Numbered from the stretch's first letter, positions 8,397 through 15,942 are shown. The stretch is DNA of 17,465 nucleotides from Geobacteraceae bacterium (GCA_020201305.1 JAIVHC010000158.1:1-17465), one strand, 5' to 3'. Notes: generated by a model not told the origin, from the letters alone. Numbers and translations are program-made.

Positions 8397-8524
8397 ATCT
8401 GAACAAATGACTGTGCATCTTGCATAATCCTGTGGCTCAGATACCCGCAACCCGGTTATCCAGAGGCATTATCAACATACACAGTCCCAGGGGGGGCTAA
8501 AAGCGTGAAAACCACAGTTCAGAT
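8397..8524. ncRNA. Candidate structured RNA or long imperfect hairpin between prfB and lysS
   Basis: Nested complementary blocks enclose a short terminal loop. From the outside in they are ATCTGAAC/GTTCAGAT (8397-8404 with 8517-8524, 8 of 8), ACTGTG/CACAGT (8410-8415 with 8480-8485), ATAAT/ATTAT (8424-8428 with 8468-8472) and CCTGTGG/CCAGAGG (8429-8435 with 8460-8466, one mismatch). Inside is GATA/TATC (8440-8443 with 8457-8460) above the loop. One side has a large unpaired bulge of about 31 bases (8486-8516, containing CCCAGGGGGGG), the other only 5. A rod with an asymmetric internal bubble resembles 6S-RNA-like architecture, but the 128-base length is short for 6S and no terminator is visible. 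The strand is undecided. Pairing is seen directly; an RNA product is inferred. Confidence 0.35.
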
Positions 8525-8573
8525 CAATCCAAATCCGAGCATGTAAATTCCCGGAACTACTACATCTACAATT

Positions 8574-9666
8574 TTAGTCCGCCATTAAGTAGTGCTCGAT
8601 GAAACCTTCTATATCTCCATCCAGGACGGCATCGGTATTTCCCACTTCGTAACCGGTGCGGTGGTCCTTCACCATGCGGTACGGGTGGAGGACGTAAGAA
8701 CGGATCTGACTGCCCCAGCCAATCTCTTTTTTCTCCCCGGAGATAGCGCTGGCTTCCTCCTCCTGTTTCTGCTCCTCCATCTCATACAATCGCCCTTTGA
8801 GCTGGCGCATCGCTTCAGCCTTGTTGTTAAGCTGGGAGCGCTGGCTCTGACAGGCTACGACAATTCCCGTGGGGATATGGGTTATGCGGATGGCAGAATC
8901 GGTCTTGTTAACGTGCTGCCCTCCTGCGCCACTCGCACGGTAGGTATCAATTTTGAGATCGTTCTCGTTGATCTCTATCTCGATGCTATCATCGAGGTCG
9001 GGGAACACAAACACCGAGCAAAAGGAAGTATGCCGTTTAGATGCGGCATCAAACGGCGAGATACGCACCAGTCGGTGTATCCCCATCTCCGAGCGCAACC
9101 AACCGTAGGCGTAATCACCTTCGACAGTAAAAGTCACGCCCTTAATTCCGGCATCATCTCCAGTCTGGTAGTCGGTGATTTCGGTTTTGAATCCCTTTTG
9201 CTCGCAAAAACGCAGATACATACGCAGCAGCATTTCCGCCCAATCCTGAGCTTCCGTACCTCCTGCTCCGGCATTGATACTAAAGATAGCATTACTATCG
9301 TCGTGCGTACCGGAGAGCATGCGGGCAAACTCGATCCGAGCCACCTGATCCTGCGCTTTGGTCAACAGATTCTGCACCTCGGCGCGCACACTTTCATCCT
9401 GTGCATCTTCTCCAAGTTCGACAAGTATCTGGGCATCTTCGTAGTTCTGATATGCCTGCTCCCATGACTCAACCACACGCTCAATCTTATTGCGTTCTTT
9501 CAAGCGTTTTTGCGCATTCTCCTGTTGATTCCAGAAATCGGGCTCAGATATTTCAGCTTCCAACTCCTCAATCTTTTCGCGTTTGGCATCGAGGTCAAAG
9601 ATACCTCCTCAGCTCTTCCAGCTTTGCACTGAGCTGATTGAGCTGTTCATTTTCTTCCCGAAACAT
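8574..9666 (-). CDS. prfB: Peptide chain release factor 2, expressed by programmed +1 frameshift
   Basis: RF2 recognises UGA and UAA stop codons and triggers peptide release. The gene reads from ATG 9666 for 23 codons (MFREENEQ...LRRYL, to 9598), meets an in-frame UGA at 9595-9597, and must shift +1 to continue at 9596 to the stop at 8574. The joined product is 363 residues. Its stop-codon motif SPF is at 203-205 and the catalytic GGQ at 248-250, within two residues of the E. coli RF2 numbering. AGGAGG at 9675-9680 is the initiation site, 8 bases before ATG. An in-frame ATG at 9563 would give only a truncated protein lacking the first 34 residues and the control region. Low RF2 levels favour frameshifting, so synthesis should be autoregulated. 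The gene lies 80 bp after lnt and upstream of lysS. Confidence 0.97.
9594..9609 (-). promoter_or_regulatory. RF2 programmed +1 frameshift signal
   Basis: On the minus strand the site reads AGGAGG-TAT-CTT-TGA-C. The internal Shine-Dalgarno (9604-9609) stands 3 bases before the CTT slip codon (9598-9600), followed by the UGA stop (9595-9597) and a C. This is the textbook prfB arrangement: peptidyl-tRNA-Leu slips from CUU to UUU when RF2 is scarce at the weak UGA-C context, and decoding resumes at GAC (Asp). Confidence 0.96.
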
Positions 9667-9746
9667 TAAAATATCCTCCTCAAATTAATGCACCACTGTA
9701 CTCCAAGATATCTCTCAAGGAGACAAAGCTTAACATTGTGCCACAG

Positions 9747-11348
9747 CTACCCCCGCGCTGACAGACTTTTTTTCCGGCTCTGCCACATCCATCCCACCAG
9801 AACCGCAAGCGCAGTCCACGCCAGAACATCTCCGTAACGCGTATATAACGTCAGATTTTCGCGGAAAGACATACGCCCGGTAACCACTCCGGCTTCAAAA
9901 ATATGCGTAGGATCATGCACTGTACCATAGGGATCAATCAGAGCTGATACGCCGGTATTGGCAGAGCGCGCCAACCAGCGGCGATTTTCCAGAGCACGAA
10001 AGCGTGCCATCTGCAAATGCTGATGTGGAGCCGGTGTATCCCCGAACCAGGCATCATTAGTGAGGTTGAACAGTATGCCAGCGCCCATGGCCACCTGGGT
10101 TCGCGCCAAGTGCGGAAATATTGCCTCATAGCAGATCAGAACCCCGGCTTTGCCCCTGGACAAAGGGAGTAGTTTGAGGTTTCCAGGGCGAAAATCGCCC
10201 ACCCCCACTGCCATTTTATCCACAAACCCGAGCACGGAGCTCAAGGGCACATACTCGCCGAAAGGCACCAGATGCACCTTGTCGGTGCGTTCCACTGTTT
10301 CACCCTTCGGATCCAGGAGATAGGCACTATTAAGATAGGTGTACCCCTGGGGCATTTGTTCGCGTGCAGGGCTGCCAAACAGCAAATGAACTTTCAGTTC
10401 GCGCGCAAGCTCTTTAACCTTATTTGCATAACGTGGTTCAAGAGCATAATAAAATGGGGTTGCACTTTCAGGCCATACAATCAAATCCGCTGCAGGATAC
10501 TTACGGCTCATGTCGGTATATAGATTAAGGGTTGGGGCGCGATGACTCCTGAGCCATTTCTGATGCTGATCAATGTTGGCCTGAATCAGGACAACATCCA
10601 ATGCCTGAGTTTCCCCATCCACACCTGAAGTAGCGGCATCATTAATGCTGATCTGATGTTCATGTTGCTGCGCGTAGTAACCATATGTGGCATTGAGAAC
10701 AAAAAGGATCAAAGCGGCCCCAACGGGCATCCACGGTATCTTATTCCAGTTAAGGTCTCTCGCGGCCGGTCCGCACCAGAGGCCCCTCAAGATTCCGGCA
10801 ATGGCACAATTCATCAGAAGCAGCACCAGCATTGGCACCCATATACCTCCGGTATCCACGCTCTGCACCAGAAGCGGGAGGGCTGCCTGCGAGTATACAA
10901 TACTGCCCCAGGGGAAACCGGTAAGGAGCTTGCTGCGCAGAAACTCAAACCCAATCCATACCAGAGGGAAAACCAGGGACAACGGCAGGGCGCACCTGTT
11001 AATTATGCGCATAGAACACCAGCAACTCGCGCCCCAGAACATGGCCAGATATATTACCAGGAGCAGATACAACCCCAGGGAAGCGAGCGGATGGAGACCA
11101 CCGTAATCAATCATTACATGATTGAGCCAGTACAAAACCGGGGCAAAGAAACACACCCCGGCAATGAGACCCCGGCGCCAGGGTCGATCAATACTCGCCA
11201 ACACCAACGGAACGAGGCTTATCCACGCAAGCGCTGCCATCCAGGCTGAATAGGGCCAGATAAAAGGAAGAGCCGAAAGGAGCCCGGCAAAAGCGGCGGC
11301 TATATCAGATTTAGAGGTCTTCAGCAGTTGAAGACTCATCATTGGCAT
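9747..11348 (-). CDS. lnt: Apolipoprotein N-acyltransferase Lnt
   Basis: Lnt adds the third acyl chain to the N-terminal cysteine of lipoproteins in the inner membrane, which prepares them for LolCD export. The 533-residue protein has about six N-terminal membrane helices (15-215), a periplasmic nitrilase-fold domain (about 248-495) and one C-terminal helix (about 503-522). The catalytic triad is visible as Glu294 (VWPES), Lys357 (DKVHLVPFGEY) and Cys406 (VLICYEAIFP). The ATG at 11348 has AGGA 6 bases upstream. Two further ATGs follow at 11342 and 11339, so the start may be two or three codons later. The gene overlaps the end of corC by 38 bases, which suggests translational coupling. Order corC-lnt is widely conserved. 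Confidence 0.97.
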   Translation of the reverse strand: MPMMSLQLLKTSKSDIAAAFAGLLSALPFIWPYSAWMAALAWISLVPLVLASIDRPWRRGLIAGVCFFAPVLYWLNHVMIDYGGLHPLASLGLYLLLVIYLAMFWGASCWCSMRIINRCALPLSLVFPLVWIGFEFLRSKLLTGFPWGSIVYSQAALPLLVQSVDTGGIWVPMLVLLLMNCAIAGILRGLWCGPAARDLNWNKIPWMPVGAALILFVLNATYGYYAQQHEHQISINDAATSGVDGETQALDVVLIQANIDQHQKWLRSHRAPTLNLYTDMSRKYPAADLIVWPESATPFYYALEPRYANKVKELARELKVHLLFGSPAREQMPQGYTYLNSAYLLDPKGETVERTDKVHLVPFGEYVPLSSVLGFVDKMAVGVGDFRPGNLKLLPLSRGKAGVLICYEAIFPHLARTQVAMGAGILFNLTNDAWFGDTPAPHQHLQMARFRALENRRWLARSANTGVSALIDPYGTVHDPTHIFEAGVVTGRMSFRENLTLYTRYGDVLAWTALAVLVGWMWQSRKKSLSARG

Positions 11349-12180
11349 TATATATCCTGGTTACCTTTACACTGTGAATGGCGCGTTTGTCACTATTCAG
11401 CACTTCAAATTCCAGCCCGCAGCAGGAGATGGATTCACCAACTTCGGGCAGACGCCCCAGTTCATGGAGCAGCAGCCCACCGACCGAGTCAAACTGGGCG
11501 CGGGGGATTTCATCCATATCATAGTGGTCTTCAAGCTCACACAGATTGAGGCGTGCATCCACAATGATACTTCCATCCTCATCCTCCACCAGCAGCCTCT
11601 CTTCAGCATCATACTCATCTTTAATATCGCCGATGATCTCCTCTATCAGATCTTCAAGGGTAATAAGACCTGAAGTACCCCCGTACTCATCTATAGCTAT
11701 CGCCAGATGTACCTGCTTGCTTCTGAATTCATGCAGCAACTCTTCAATGCGTTTGGTTTCCGGAACAAAATAGGGGGTGCGCATAAGATCGCGCAAGCTC
11801 ACTTCTTCATCCGACTTCCCCCAGTATTTCAGCAGATCCTTGGAATAAACCAGACCTACAATCTGGTCCACCGAGTTTTCATACACAGGGATCCGCGAGT
11901 GTCCATAGCGGATTATCACGCCTATCATTTCGCTCAGCGATGCATCCACAGAGCAGCAGTGCATCTCCGTTCGCGGAATCATCTCTTCACGCACGATGGT
12001 ATCCCCGAATTCAATGATAGAACTGAACATCTCTCCTTCTTCGGCATTGATCAGCCCCTGCCGTTCCGAAAGTTCGATCAGCTCATGTAATTCATCTTCG
12101 GCGCTTACCTTGCGGCGTTTAAAACCGAATAAATTGCGCCAGAAAGAGCTACGCCTGTCACCAGATTCATGATCATCCAT
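11311..12180 (-). CDS. corC: CorC/HlyC-family CBS-domain protein
   Basis: This soluble protein belongs to the CorC/YbeX family, linked to magnesium/cobalt handling and, by gene neighbourhood, to ribosome and envelope maintenance; its molecular role is not settled. The 289-residue chain has a short charged N-terminus without membrane helices (no DUF21 domain, unlike HlyC-type relatives). A pair of CBS domains (about 68-185) contains the hallmark MIPRTEM, HSRIPVYENSVDQIVGLVYSKDLL and IDEYGGTSGLITLEDLIEEIIGDIKDEYD stretches. The C-terminal CorC/HlyC domain (about 200-283) includes DSVGGLLLHELGRLPEVG. The ATG at 12180 is preceded by GGGGAAAG. It sits 44 bp after ybeY and overlaps lnt by 38 bp, matching the ybeZ-ybeY-ybeX-lnt order of enterobacteria. 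Confidence 0.95.
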   Translation of the reverse strand: MDDHESGDRRSSFWRNLFGFKRRKVSAEDELHELIELSERQGLINAEEGEMFSSIIEFGDTIVREEMIPRTEMHCCSVDASLSEMIGVIIRYGHSRIPVYENSVDQIVGLVYSKDLLKYWGKSDEEVSLRDLMRTPYFVPETKRIEELLHEFRSKQVHLAIAIDEYGGTSGLITLEDLIEEIIGDIKDEYDAEERLLVEDEDGSIIVDARLNLCELEDHYDMDEIPRAQFDSVGGLLLHELGRLPEVGESISCCGLEFEVLNSDKRAIHSVKVTRIYNANDESSTAEDL

Positions 12181-12224
12181 CTAACTTTCCCCAATAAAAT
12201 AGAATATAATTCTGAGCATCCTGC

Positions 12225-12683
12225 TTATATAAGCCCTTCTGTCTGCAGCAGGGCATAGATCTCCTGCTCTTTTGCCTCCATACGCTTCGCATCCTCCTGT
12301 GTTCCACGCTCGTGATCATACCCCAGAAGATGTAAAATCCCATGCAGGAGCAAAAATACCAGTTCCGCAAACATGTAAATCCCCGCCTCCTGTGCATCGC
12401 GGGACGCCGTATCAGCAGAAATTACCACATCACCCAGCAGCACTTCTGCCCCCGGGACGACCGGGGTTTCTCCCTCCTGTTGGGAAAAAGATATAACATT
12501 GGTAGGACGGTCGCGCTCAAGATAATCACGGTTGATCTCCTGAATGGCGGCATCATCTATAATTAGAACAGATAGCTCAGCCCTCTCAGGACATCCCAAG
12601 GCGCTTAAGATCCTCAATGCTATCAGTTGTAACTTCTCCTGGTTGAACGGGCGGCTCTGCTGGTTCTCTATGTAAATCTCCAC
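12225..12683 (-). CDS. ybeY: rRNA maturation RNase YbeY
   Basis: YbeY is a zinc-dependent single-strand endoribonuclease used in 16S rRNA 3'-end maturation and late 70S quality control. The 152-residue protein has the diagnostic H-x3-H-x5-H zinc motif HGILHLLGYDH (His114, His118, His124) and the upstream conserved INRDYLERDRPTNVISF and LLGDVVIS segments. The start is a GTG at 12683, supported by AAAGGA (12691-12696) at a 7-base spacing. The first 98 bases overlap, in another frame, the C-terminal tail of the HD-domain ORF upstream. The neighbours phoH (upstream) and corC/lnt (downstream) form the usual ybeZ-ybeY-corC-lnt group, here with a 7TM-HD gene between phoH and ybeY. Confidence 0.96.
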   Translation of the reverse strand: MEIYIENQQSRPFNQEKLQLIALRILSALGCPERAELSVLIIDDAAIQEINRDYLERDRPTNVISFSQQEGETPVVPGAEVLLGDVVISADTASRDAQEAGIYMFAELVFLLLHGILHLLGYDHERGTQEDAKRMEAKEQEIYALLQTEGLI

Positions 12684-13353
12684 TATCTTGTCCTTTGGGT
12701 TCGCTCAGAGCGCTTTTTTTATCCTCTTTGGCACGCTCTTTATAAGCTGGCTCCGGATATTCCACGCGCTGATGGAAAATTCCCACCAGAATACGGTTAA
12801 AGCTCTTAGCTATCTGATGTAAGTCCTTGAGCGTAAGATCACATTCATTGAGCTGTCCGTCGATAAAAATTTTATTAACAATCTTCTGCACCATACCCTG
12901 AATACGCGCCGAAGTTGGATTCGACAAGGTTCGCCCTGCTGCTTCAACCGCATCGGCAAGCATGATGAGAGCGGCTTCTCGGCTCTGAGGTTTCGGACCC
13001 GGATAGCGATAATCCTGCTCATTTACCACTTCTCCTTTCGACTGCTGCTGCGCCTTATCGTAGAAAAATTTTATCAGCGAGGTCCCATGGTGCTGGCGGA
13101 TAATGTTGATCAGGACATCCCCCAATTTACTTTCCCGGGCCAGCTCAACTCCATCTTTGACATGCGAGGTCAGGATGAGGGCGCTCATGGATGGTGCAAG
13201 CTTATCGTGTTTATTACTCTGGCTCTTTATGTTTTCTGAAAAATATAAAGGCTTTTTTATTTTGCCGATATCGTGATAGTACGCTGCTACGCGTGCGAGA
13301 AGCGGATTCGCCCCTATCGATTCTGCAGCGTTTTCTACCAATAACCCCACCAT
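12586..13353 (-). CDS. pgpH: C-terminal HD phosphodiesterase half of a split PgpH-like 7TM-HD protein
   Basis: This 255-residue frame is the cytoplasmic HD domain of the 7TM-HD family, whose characterised member PgpH hydrolyses cyclic-di-AMP. The metal-binding set is largely present: YYHDIGKIKKP (His27, Asp28), LTSHVKDG, RQHHGTS and ADAVEAA, followed by the family's DGQLNECDLTLKDL stretch. The first metal histidine, in YHHSIMVG, lies just before the ATG at 13353 (codons at 13357-13368), so initiation there would lose it. No ribosome site precedes this ATG. The frame differs from the membrane half (stop at 13335), so together they look like one gene broken by a deletion or frameshift. The proline/charge-rich tail ending DLKRLGMS overlaps ybeY by 98 bases and looks native to the family. 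Product identity is clear, but whether it is made is doubtful. Confidence 0.85.
   Translation of the reverse strand: MVGLLVENAAESIGANPLLARVAAYYHDIGKIKKPLYFSENIKSQSNKHDKLAPSMSALILTSHVKDGVELARESKLGDVLINIIRQHHGTSLIKFFYDKAQQQSKGEVVNEQDYRYPGPKPQSREAALIMLADAVEAAGRTLSNPTSARIQGMVQKIVNKIFIDGQLNECDLTLKDLHQIAKSFNRILVGIFHQRVEYPEPAYKERAKEDKKSALSEPKGQDSGDLHREPAEPPVQPGEVTTDSIEDLKRLGMS
12691..12696 (-). promoter_or_regulatory. Ribosome binding site that selects the GTG start of ybeY
   Basis: The minus strand reads AAAGGA, 7 bases before GTG at 12683. No in-frame ATG is available near the N-terminus, so the site decides the start and places it inside the coding sequence of the preceding HD-domain tail. Confidence 0.75.
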
Positions 13354-14804
13354 GATGGAATGATGATAGCTGCGACCGCATATATAGCTCCCACCGTAGC
13401 CATGTTGACCACAGACAATATGAGACCGGCACGAAACAAACTGCTGCGTGACATGCAGTATTTGACACTATGAGCCGCAACCAGACTTCCGATCAGCACA
13501 TAGATAGAGATGAAAATATTGTCGCCGAACAGTAACCCGGTCAGAAGGGCAAACAGTACCGAAAACACCATGGCGGTTTCGGAATTGATGACAATCCGGA
13601 CCAGCATCGCTGCAGCCGCAAAAGGCAGCGCATAGTAGTAGCACACCGAATCGATGTACGGAAATGCGCTCTGCATGGCGGTTGAGATAAAAATACCCAT
13701 CTTCGCAAGGACAAACGCGGCGACAAAAACACTTGCCAGAAAGAGCAGATCACGCGAATCGGGGGAGTATTTACGAATATTGACACGTGCAAACTTATGC
13801 ACGGCGTAAAACAACAATACAATGGCCAACCATAGACCTGCTGCGGTACGTACCGTCTTCAGAATATCCGCTGAATCGCCCTGGAGAATGTGCAGCACAC
13901 GCGCCTGTTCCGCGCTGACTCGCTCCCCTTCTCGCACGATCATCTCTCCGCGCTTAATCTGAGAGAGTACTGGAGAAACTGCGGCGGAACTCTTCTGGCG
14001 CCTGCTTTCTGTCTCACTCTGGTTAAAGGTAAGGTTGGGACGCAGAAGCTGGTGAATCAGATCGAGCAGGGTATTGAACTCGGACTGGAGCTTTTCAGGT
14101 AGCACAAGTTCTGACTTCAATGCTGCCACAGTTCCTGCACGACTCCGGATCGACTGGATATCTGTAACCAGCTCCTCCTGCCCGGAAGCAAGGTTCTTCA
14201 GGGTTATGGCTCCACGCCAGTTGGCAAAAAACAGGTCGGTGCTTTCTACAATGTAGCCGGAAAGGATTTCAGTAGCCGCCTTCCGAAACTGAGATACAAA
14301 CTCAGAATCCTTACTCAAAAGCACCAGAGACTGATGTTGTTCTGCATTCAATTCAATCCCCAGAAGCTCCCGCACCATATCCTGATGCTGTGCCTGTTCC
14401 AGGGAGTAACGCATCTCCCCCCCGGTATCAGAATCGGGCGCATAGATCTGGAGTACTCTACTTATCCCCTGAGCCAGAGAACGACTCGGGCGCATGTCAT
14501 AGTCATACACAGGGAGCACAGCATTCGCGGCCTGTTGGCTCTTTTCCTCTGTGATTTCCGGCACCGGGATCAGGAAGTCATGCGGCGCTTTGATATCGCG
14601 TGCAGCTATCTCCCCTGCGGCAAAATAGGCAGGGACAAACCCCCCGGTAGGAACAATGATAAGTGTAAGAACCAGGGCGAGAAGAAACAGCATGGCATAG
14701 CGCTGGCGACGCAGTAACTTTTCAGATTCAACTTTTTTACTGCGCCCCTTGTTAACCTTCTGTTTGCCACTGTGTGTTTGCGTGGTATTGGTTTTATTCG
14801 ACAT
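13335..14804 (-). CDS. pgpH: N-terminal membrane half of a split PgpH-like 7TM-HD protein
   Basis: The 489-residue frame holds a basic cytosolic start, TM1 (about 36-55, AMLFLLALVLTLIIVP), a large extracytoplasmic 7TM-7TMR-HDED-type domain (about 60-310, ending in IKRGEMIVREGERVS), and a helix bundle (about 318-480). It then ends abruptly with IPSWWGYW. In intact family members two more hydrophobic segments and a conserved linker of the TTDI-LLELANLNHPLL type precede YHHS; none is present in any frame here, so I infer a loss of roughly 70-90 codons plus a frame change near 13368-13385. The ATG at 14804 lies 10 bases after phoH with only a weak ribosome site, suggesting coupling. A sequencing or assembly deletion would give the same picture. 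The family is c-di-AMP phosphodiesterase-like, and this half alone has no enzyme domain. Confidence 0.88.
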   Translation of the reverse strand: MSNKTNTTQTHSGKQKVNKGRSKKVESEKLLRRQRYAMLFLLALVLTLIIVPTGGFVPAYFAAGEIAARDIKAPHDFLIPVPEITEEKSQQAANAVLPVYDYDMRPSRSLAQGISRVLQIYAPDSDTGGEMRYSLEQAQHQDMVRELLGIELNAEQHQSLVLLSKDSEFVSQFRKAATEILSGYIVESTDLFFANWRGAITLKNLASGQEELVTDIQSIRSRAGTVAALKSELVLPEKLQSEFNTLLDLIHQLLRPNLTFNQSETESRRQKSSAAVSPVLSQIKRGEMIVREGERVSAEQARVLHILQGDSADILKTVRTAAGLWLAIVLLFYAVHKFARVNIRKYSPDSRDLLFLASVFVAAFVLAKMGIFISTAMQSAFPYIDSVCYYYALPFAAAAMLVRIVINSETAMVFSVLFALLTGLLFGDNIFISIYVLIGSLVAAHSVKYCMSRSSLFRAGLILSVVNMATVGAIYAVAAIIIPSWWGYW

Positions 14805-14814
14805 GGTCTATTTA

Positions 14815-15774
14815 TTAATCCAAGGCGGAGTAGGCCCGCACGATGCGCTGTACAATCGGGTGGCGTACCACATCTATATCGCTGAAAGTGTTTATTCCGA
14901 CCCCTTCAATGTTCTGCAGTATTTCCAGCGCTTGCAGCAAACCAGAGCGCTTGCCTGTGGGCAAATCTATCTGGGTTGTATCACCGGTTATCACCGCTTT
15001 GCTTCCAAACCCGATTCGGGTGAGAAACATTTTCATCTGCTCAGTGGTGGTGTTCTGGGCTTCATCGAGTATGATAAAGGCATCATTGAGGGTGCGACCG
15101 CGCATGAAAGCGAGAGGAGCAACCTCGATAAGTCCCTCATCAATCAACGTCTGCGCTTTCTTTACCTCCAGCATATCGAACAAAGCATCATACAGGGGCT
15201 GCAGATACGGATTGACCTTTTCCGCAATATCTCCGGGGAGGAAGCCGAGCTTTTCTCCCGCCTCCACTGCCGGACGCACCAACAGGATACGCCGCACCTG
15301 CTTCTGCTGCCATGCAGCTACAGCCAACGCCATGGCCAGATAGGTCTTCCCGGTTCCGGCAGGTCCCACTCCAAACACGACATCCTGGGCACGAATAGCA
15401 TCTATATACTGCTTTTGGGCCAGCGTTTTGGGGGCTATATATTTGTTACGTGCGGAAATTAGTATAGTATCAAAAAAGATGTCCGCCAGATTTGTAGACG
15501 AATCAATGCGCAAGATGTTCAAGGCATATTCGATATCCGGGGCATAAAGGGGGTAACCTTTACGCACCAGATTTACCAACTGCTCCAACAGCACTTGCGC
15601 CAGCTCATATTTGTATTGATCAGATGCGAGGATAGTGATTTCATCCCCGCGGGTTGCAAGCTTTACCCCCAGCATGGTTTCAATCTGTTTAAGATTGGCG
15701 TTGTGCGCCCCTGCGAGTTGCGGGAAAAGTCCAGGATCATCCATGGTGTAGGTTGATTTGTACGTGTTACCCAA
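14815..15774 (-). CDS. phoH: PhoH-family P-loop ATPase (YbeZ/PhoL type)
   Basis: This is a cytoplasmic PhoH/PhoL-type nucleotide-binding protein, thought to act with YbeY in RNA metabolism; its exact activity is unsettled. The 319-residue chain has a small N-terminal KH-like region (about 15-100) and a PhoH ATPase domain (about 115-315). Walker A is GPAGTGKTYLA (137-147) and Walker B is AFIILDEAQN (232-241), followed by QMKMFLTRIGFGSKAVITGD. The best start is TTG at 15774, because AAAGGA (15781-15786) stands 6 bases upstream; an in-frame ATG at 15744 (MDDPGLF) lacks such a site. It is the first gene of a run through ybeY, corC and lnt and is divergent from eno. A promoter candidate lies about 100 bp upstream. 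Confidence 0.96.
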   Translation of the reverse strand: MGNTYKSTYTMDDPGLFPQLAGAHNANLKQIETMLGVKLATRGDEITILASDQYKYELAQVLLEQLVNLVRKGYPLYAPDIEYALNILRIDSSTNLADIFFDTILISARNKYIAPKTLAQKQYIDAIRAQDVVFGVGPAGTGKTYLAMALAVAAWQQKQVRRILLVRPAVEAGEKLGFLPGDIAEKVNPYLQPLYDALFDMLEVKKAQTLIDEGLIEVAPLAFMRGRTLNDAFIILDEAQNTTTEQMKMFLTRIGFGSKAVITGDTTQIDLPTGKRSGLLQALEILQNIEGVGINTFSDIDVVRHPIVQRIVRAYSALD

Positions 15775-15780
15775 TTAATA

Positions 15781-15786
15781 TCCTTT
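15781..15786 (-). promoter_or_regulatory. Ribosome binding site favouring the TTG start of phoH
   Basis: The minus strand reads AAAGGA, 6 bases before TTG at 15774. The same AAAGGA sequence precedes the GTG start of ybeY at 7 bases. Choosing TTG adds ten residues before the internal ATG at 15744. Confidence 0.65.
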
Positions 15787-15875
15787 CAAAGACAGGAAAG
15801 AAAAAACGCCCATGCAAATCAGCTAAGGAAAAACTACGAAAACAAGGCGCGTATGTGCTATAAAATACAGCGCGA

Positions 15876-15900
15876 ACTATACTACATATTCACGGGAACA
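15876..15900 (-). promoter_or_regulatory. Candidate phoH-operon promoter
   Basis: In the 178-bp divergent gap between phoH and eno, the minus strand reads TGTTCCCGTG (15891-15900), 9 bases, then TATAGT (15876-15881), a near-consensus -10. A weak TTTTTG lies 17 bases before TATAGT. The same pair, with a 7-base spacer, precedes bamA. The leader to the phoH start would be about 95 bases. I could not pick an eno promoter with confidence in the plus direction; TATAAAAT at 15859-15866 lacks a convincing -35. Confidence 0.4.
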
Positions 15901-15942
15901 AAAACACGGTTTTCCCTTTTCCTGACATTATCTAGCTCTACA

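Noticed and set aside
8162..8573. Search of the largest gap for tRNA, lysine riboswitch, T-box, SRP RNA or a small protein gene
   Set aside because: No cloverleaf, no riboswitch core motif, no SRP signature (GGTCAGGTCCGGAAGGAAGC-like) and no frame with a ribosome site were seen; only the repeat and hairpin reported above.
8592..9467. Long plus-strand open frame opposite prfB
   Set aside because: It lies wholly antisense to the well-supported RF2 frame, has no ribosome site or recognisable motif, and has the composition expected of the reverse complement of a conserved gene.
9738..9743. TGGCAC on the minus strand before prfB, resembling a sigma-54 -24 element
   Set aside because: The expected TTGC-type -12 element is not at the right spacing (TAAG is found), so no sigma-54 promoter is claimed.
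14749..15462. Plus-strand open frame opposite phoH
   Set aside because: It is antisense to the Walker A/B-bearing PhoH frame, shows no recognisable domain and begins inside the next gene's start region.
15844..15853. CAAGGCGCGT upstream of phoH/eno, also present in the palindromic repeat at 8219-8344 (opposite strand)
   Set aside because: Only ten bases match and no other part of the repeat is recognisable there, so a second copy is not supported.
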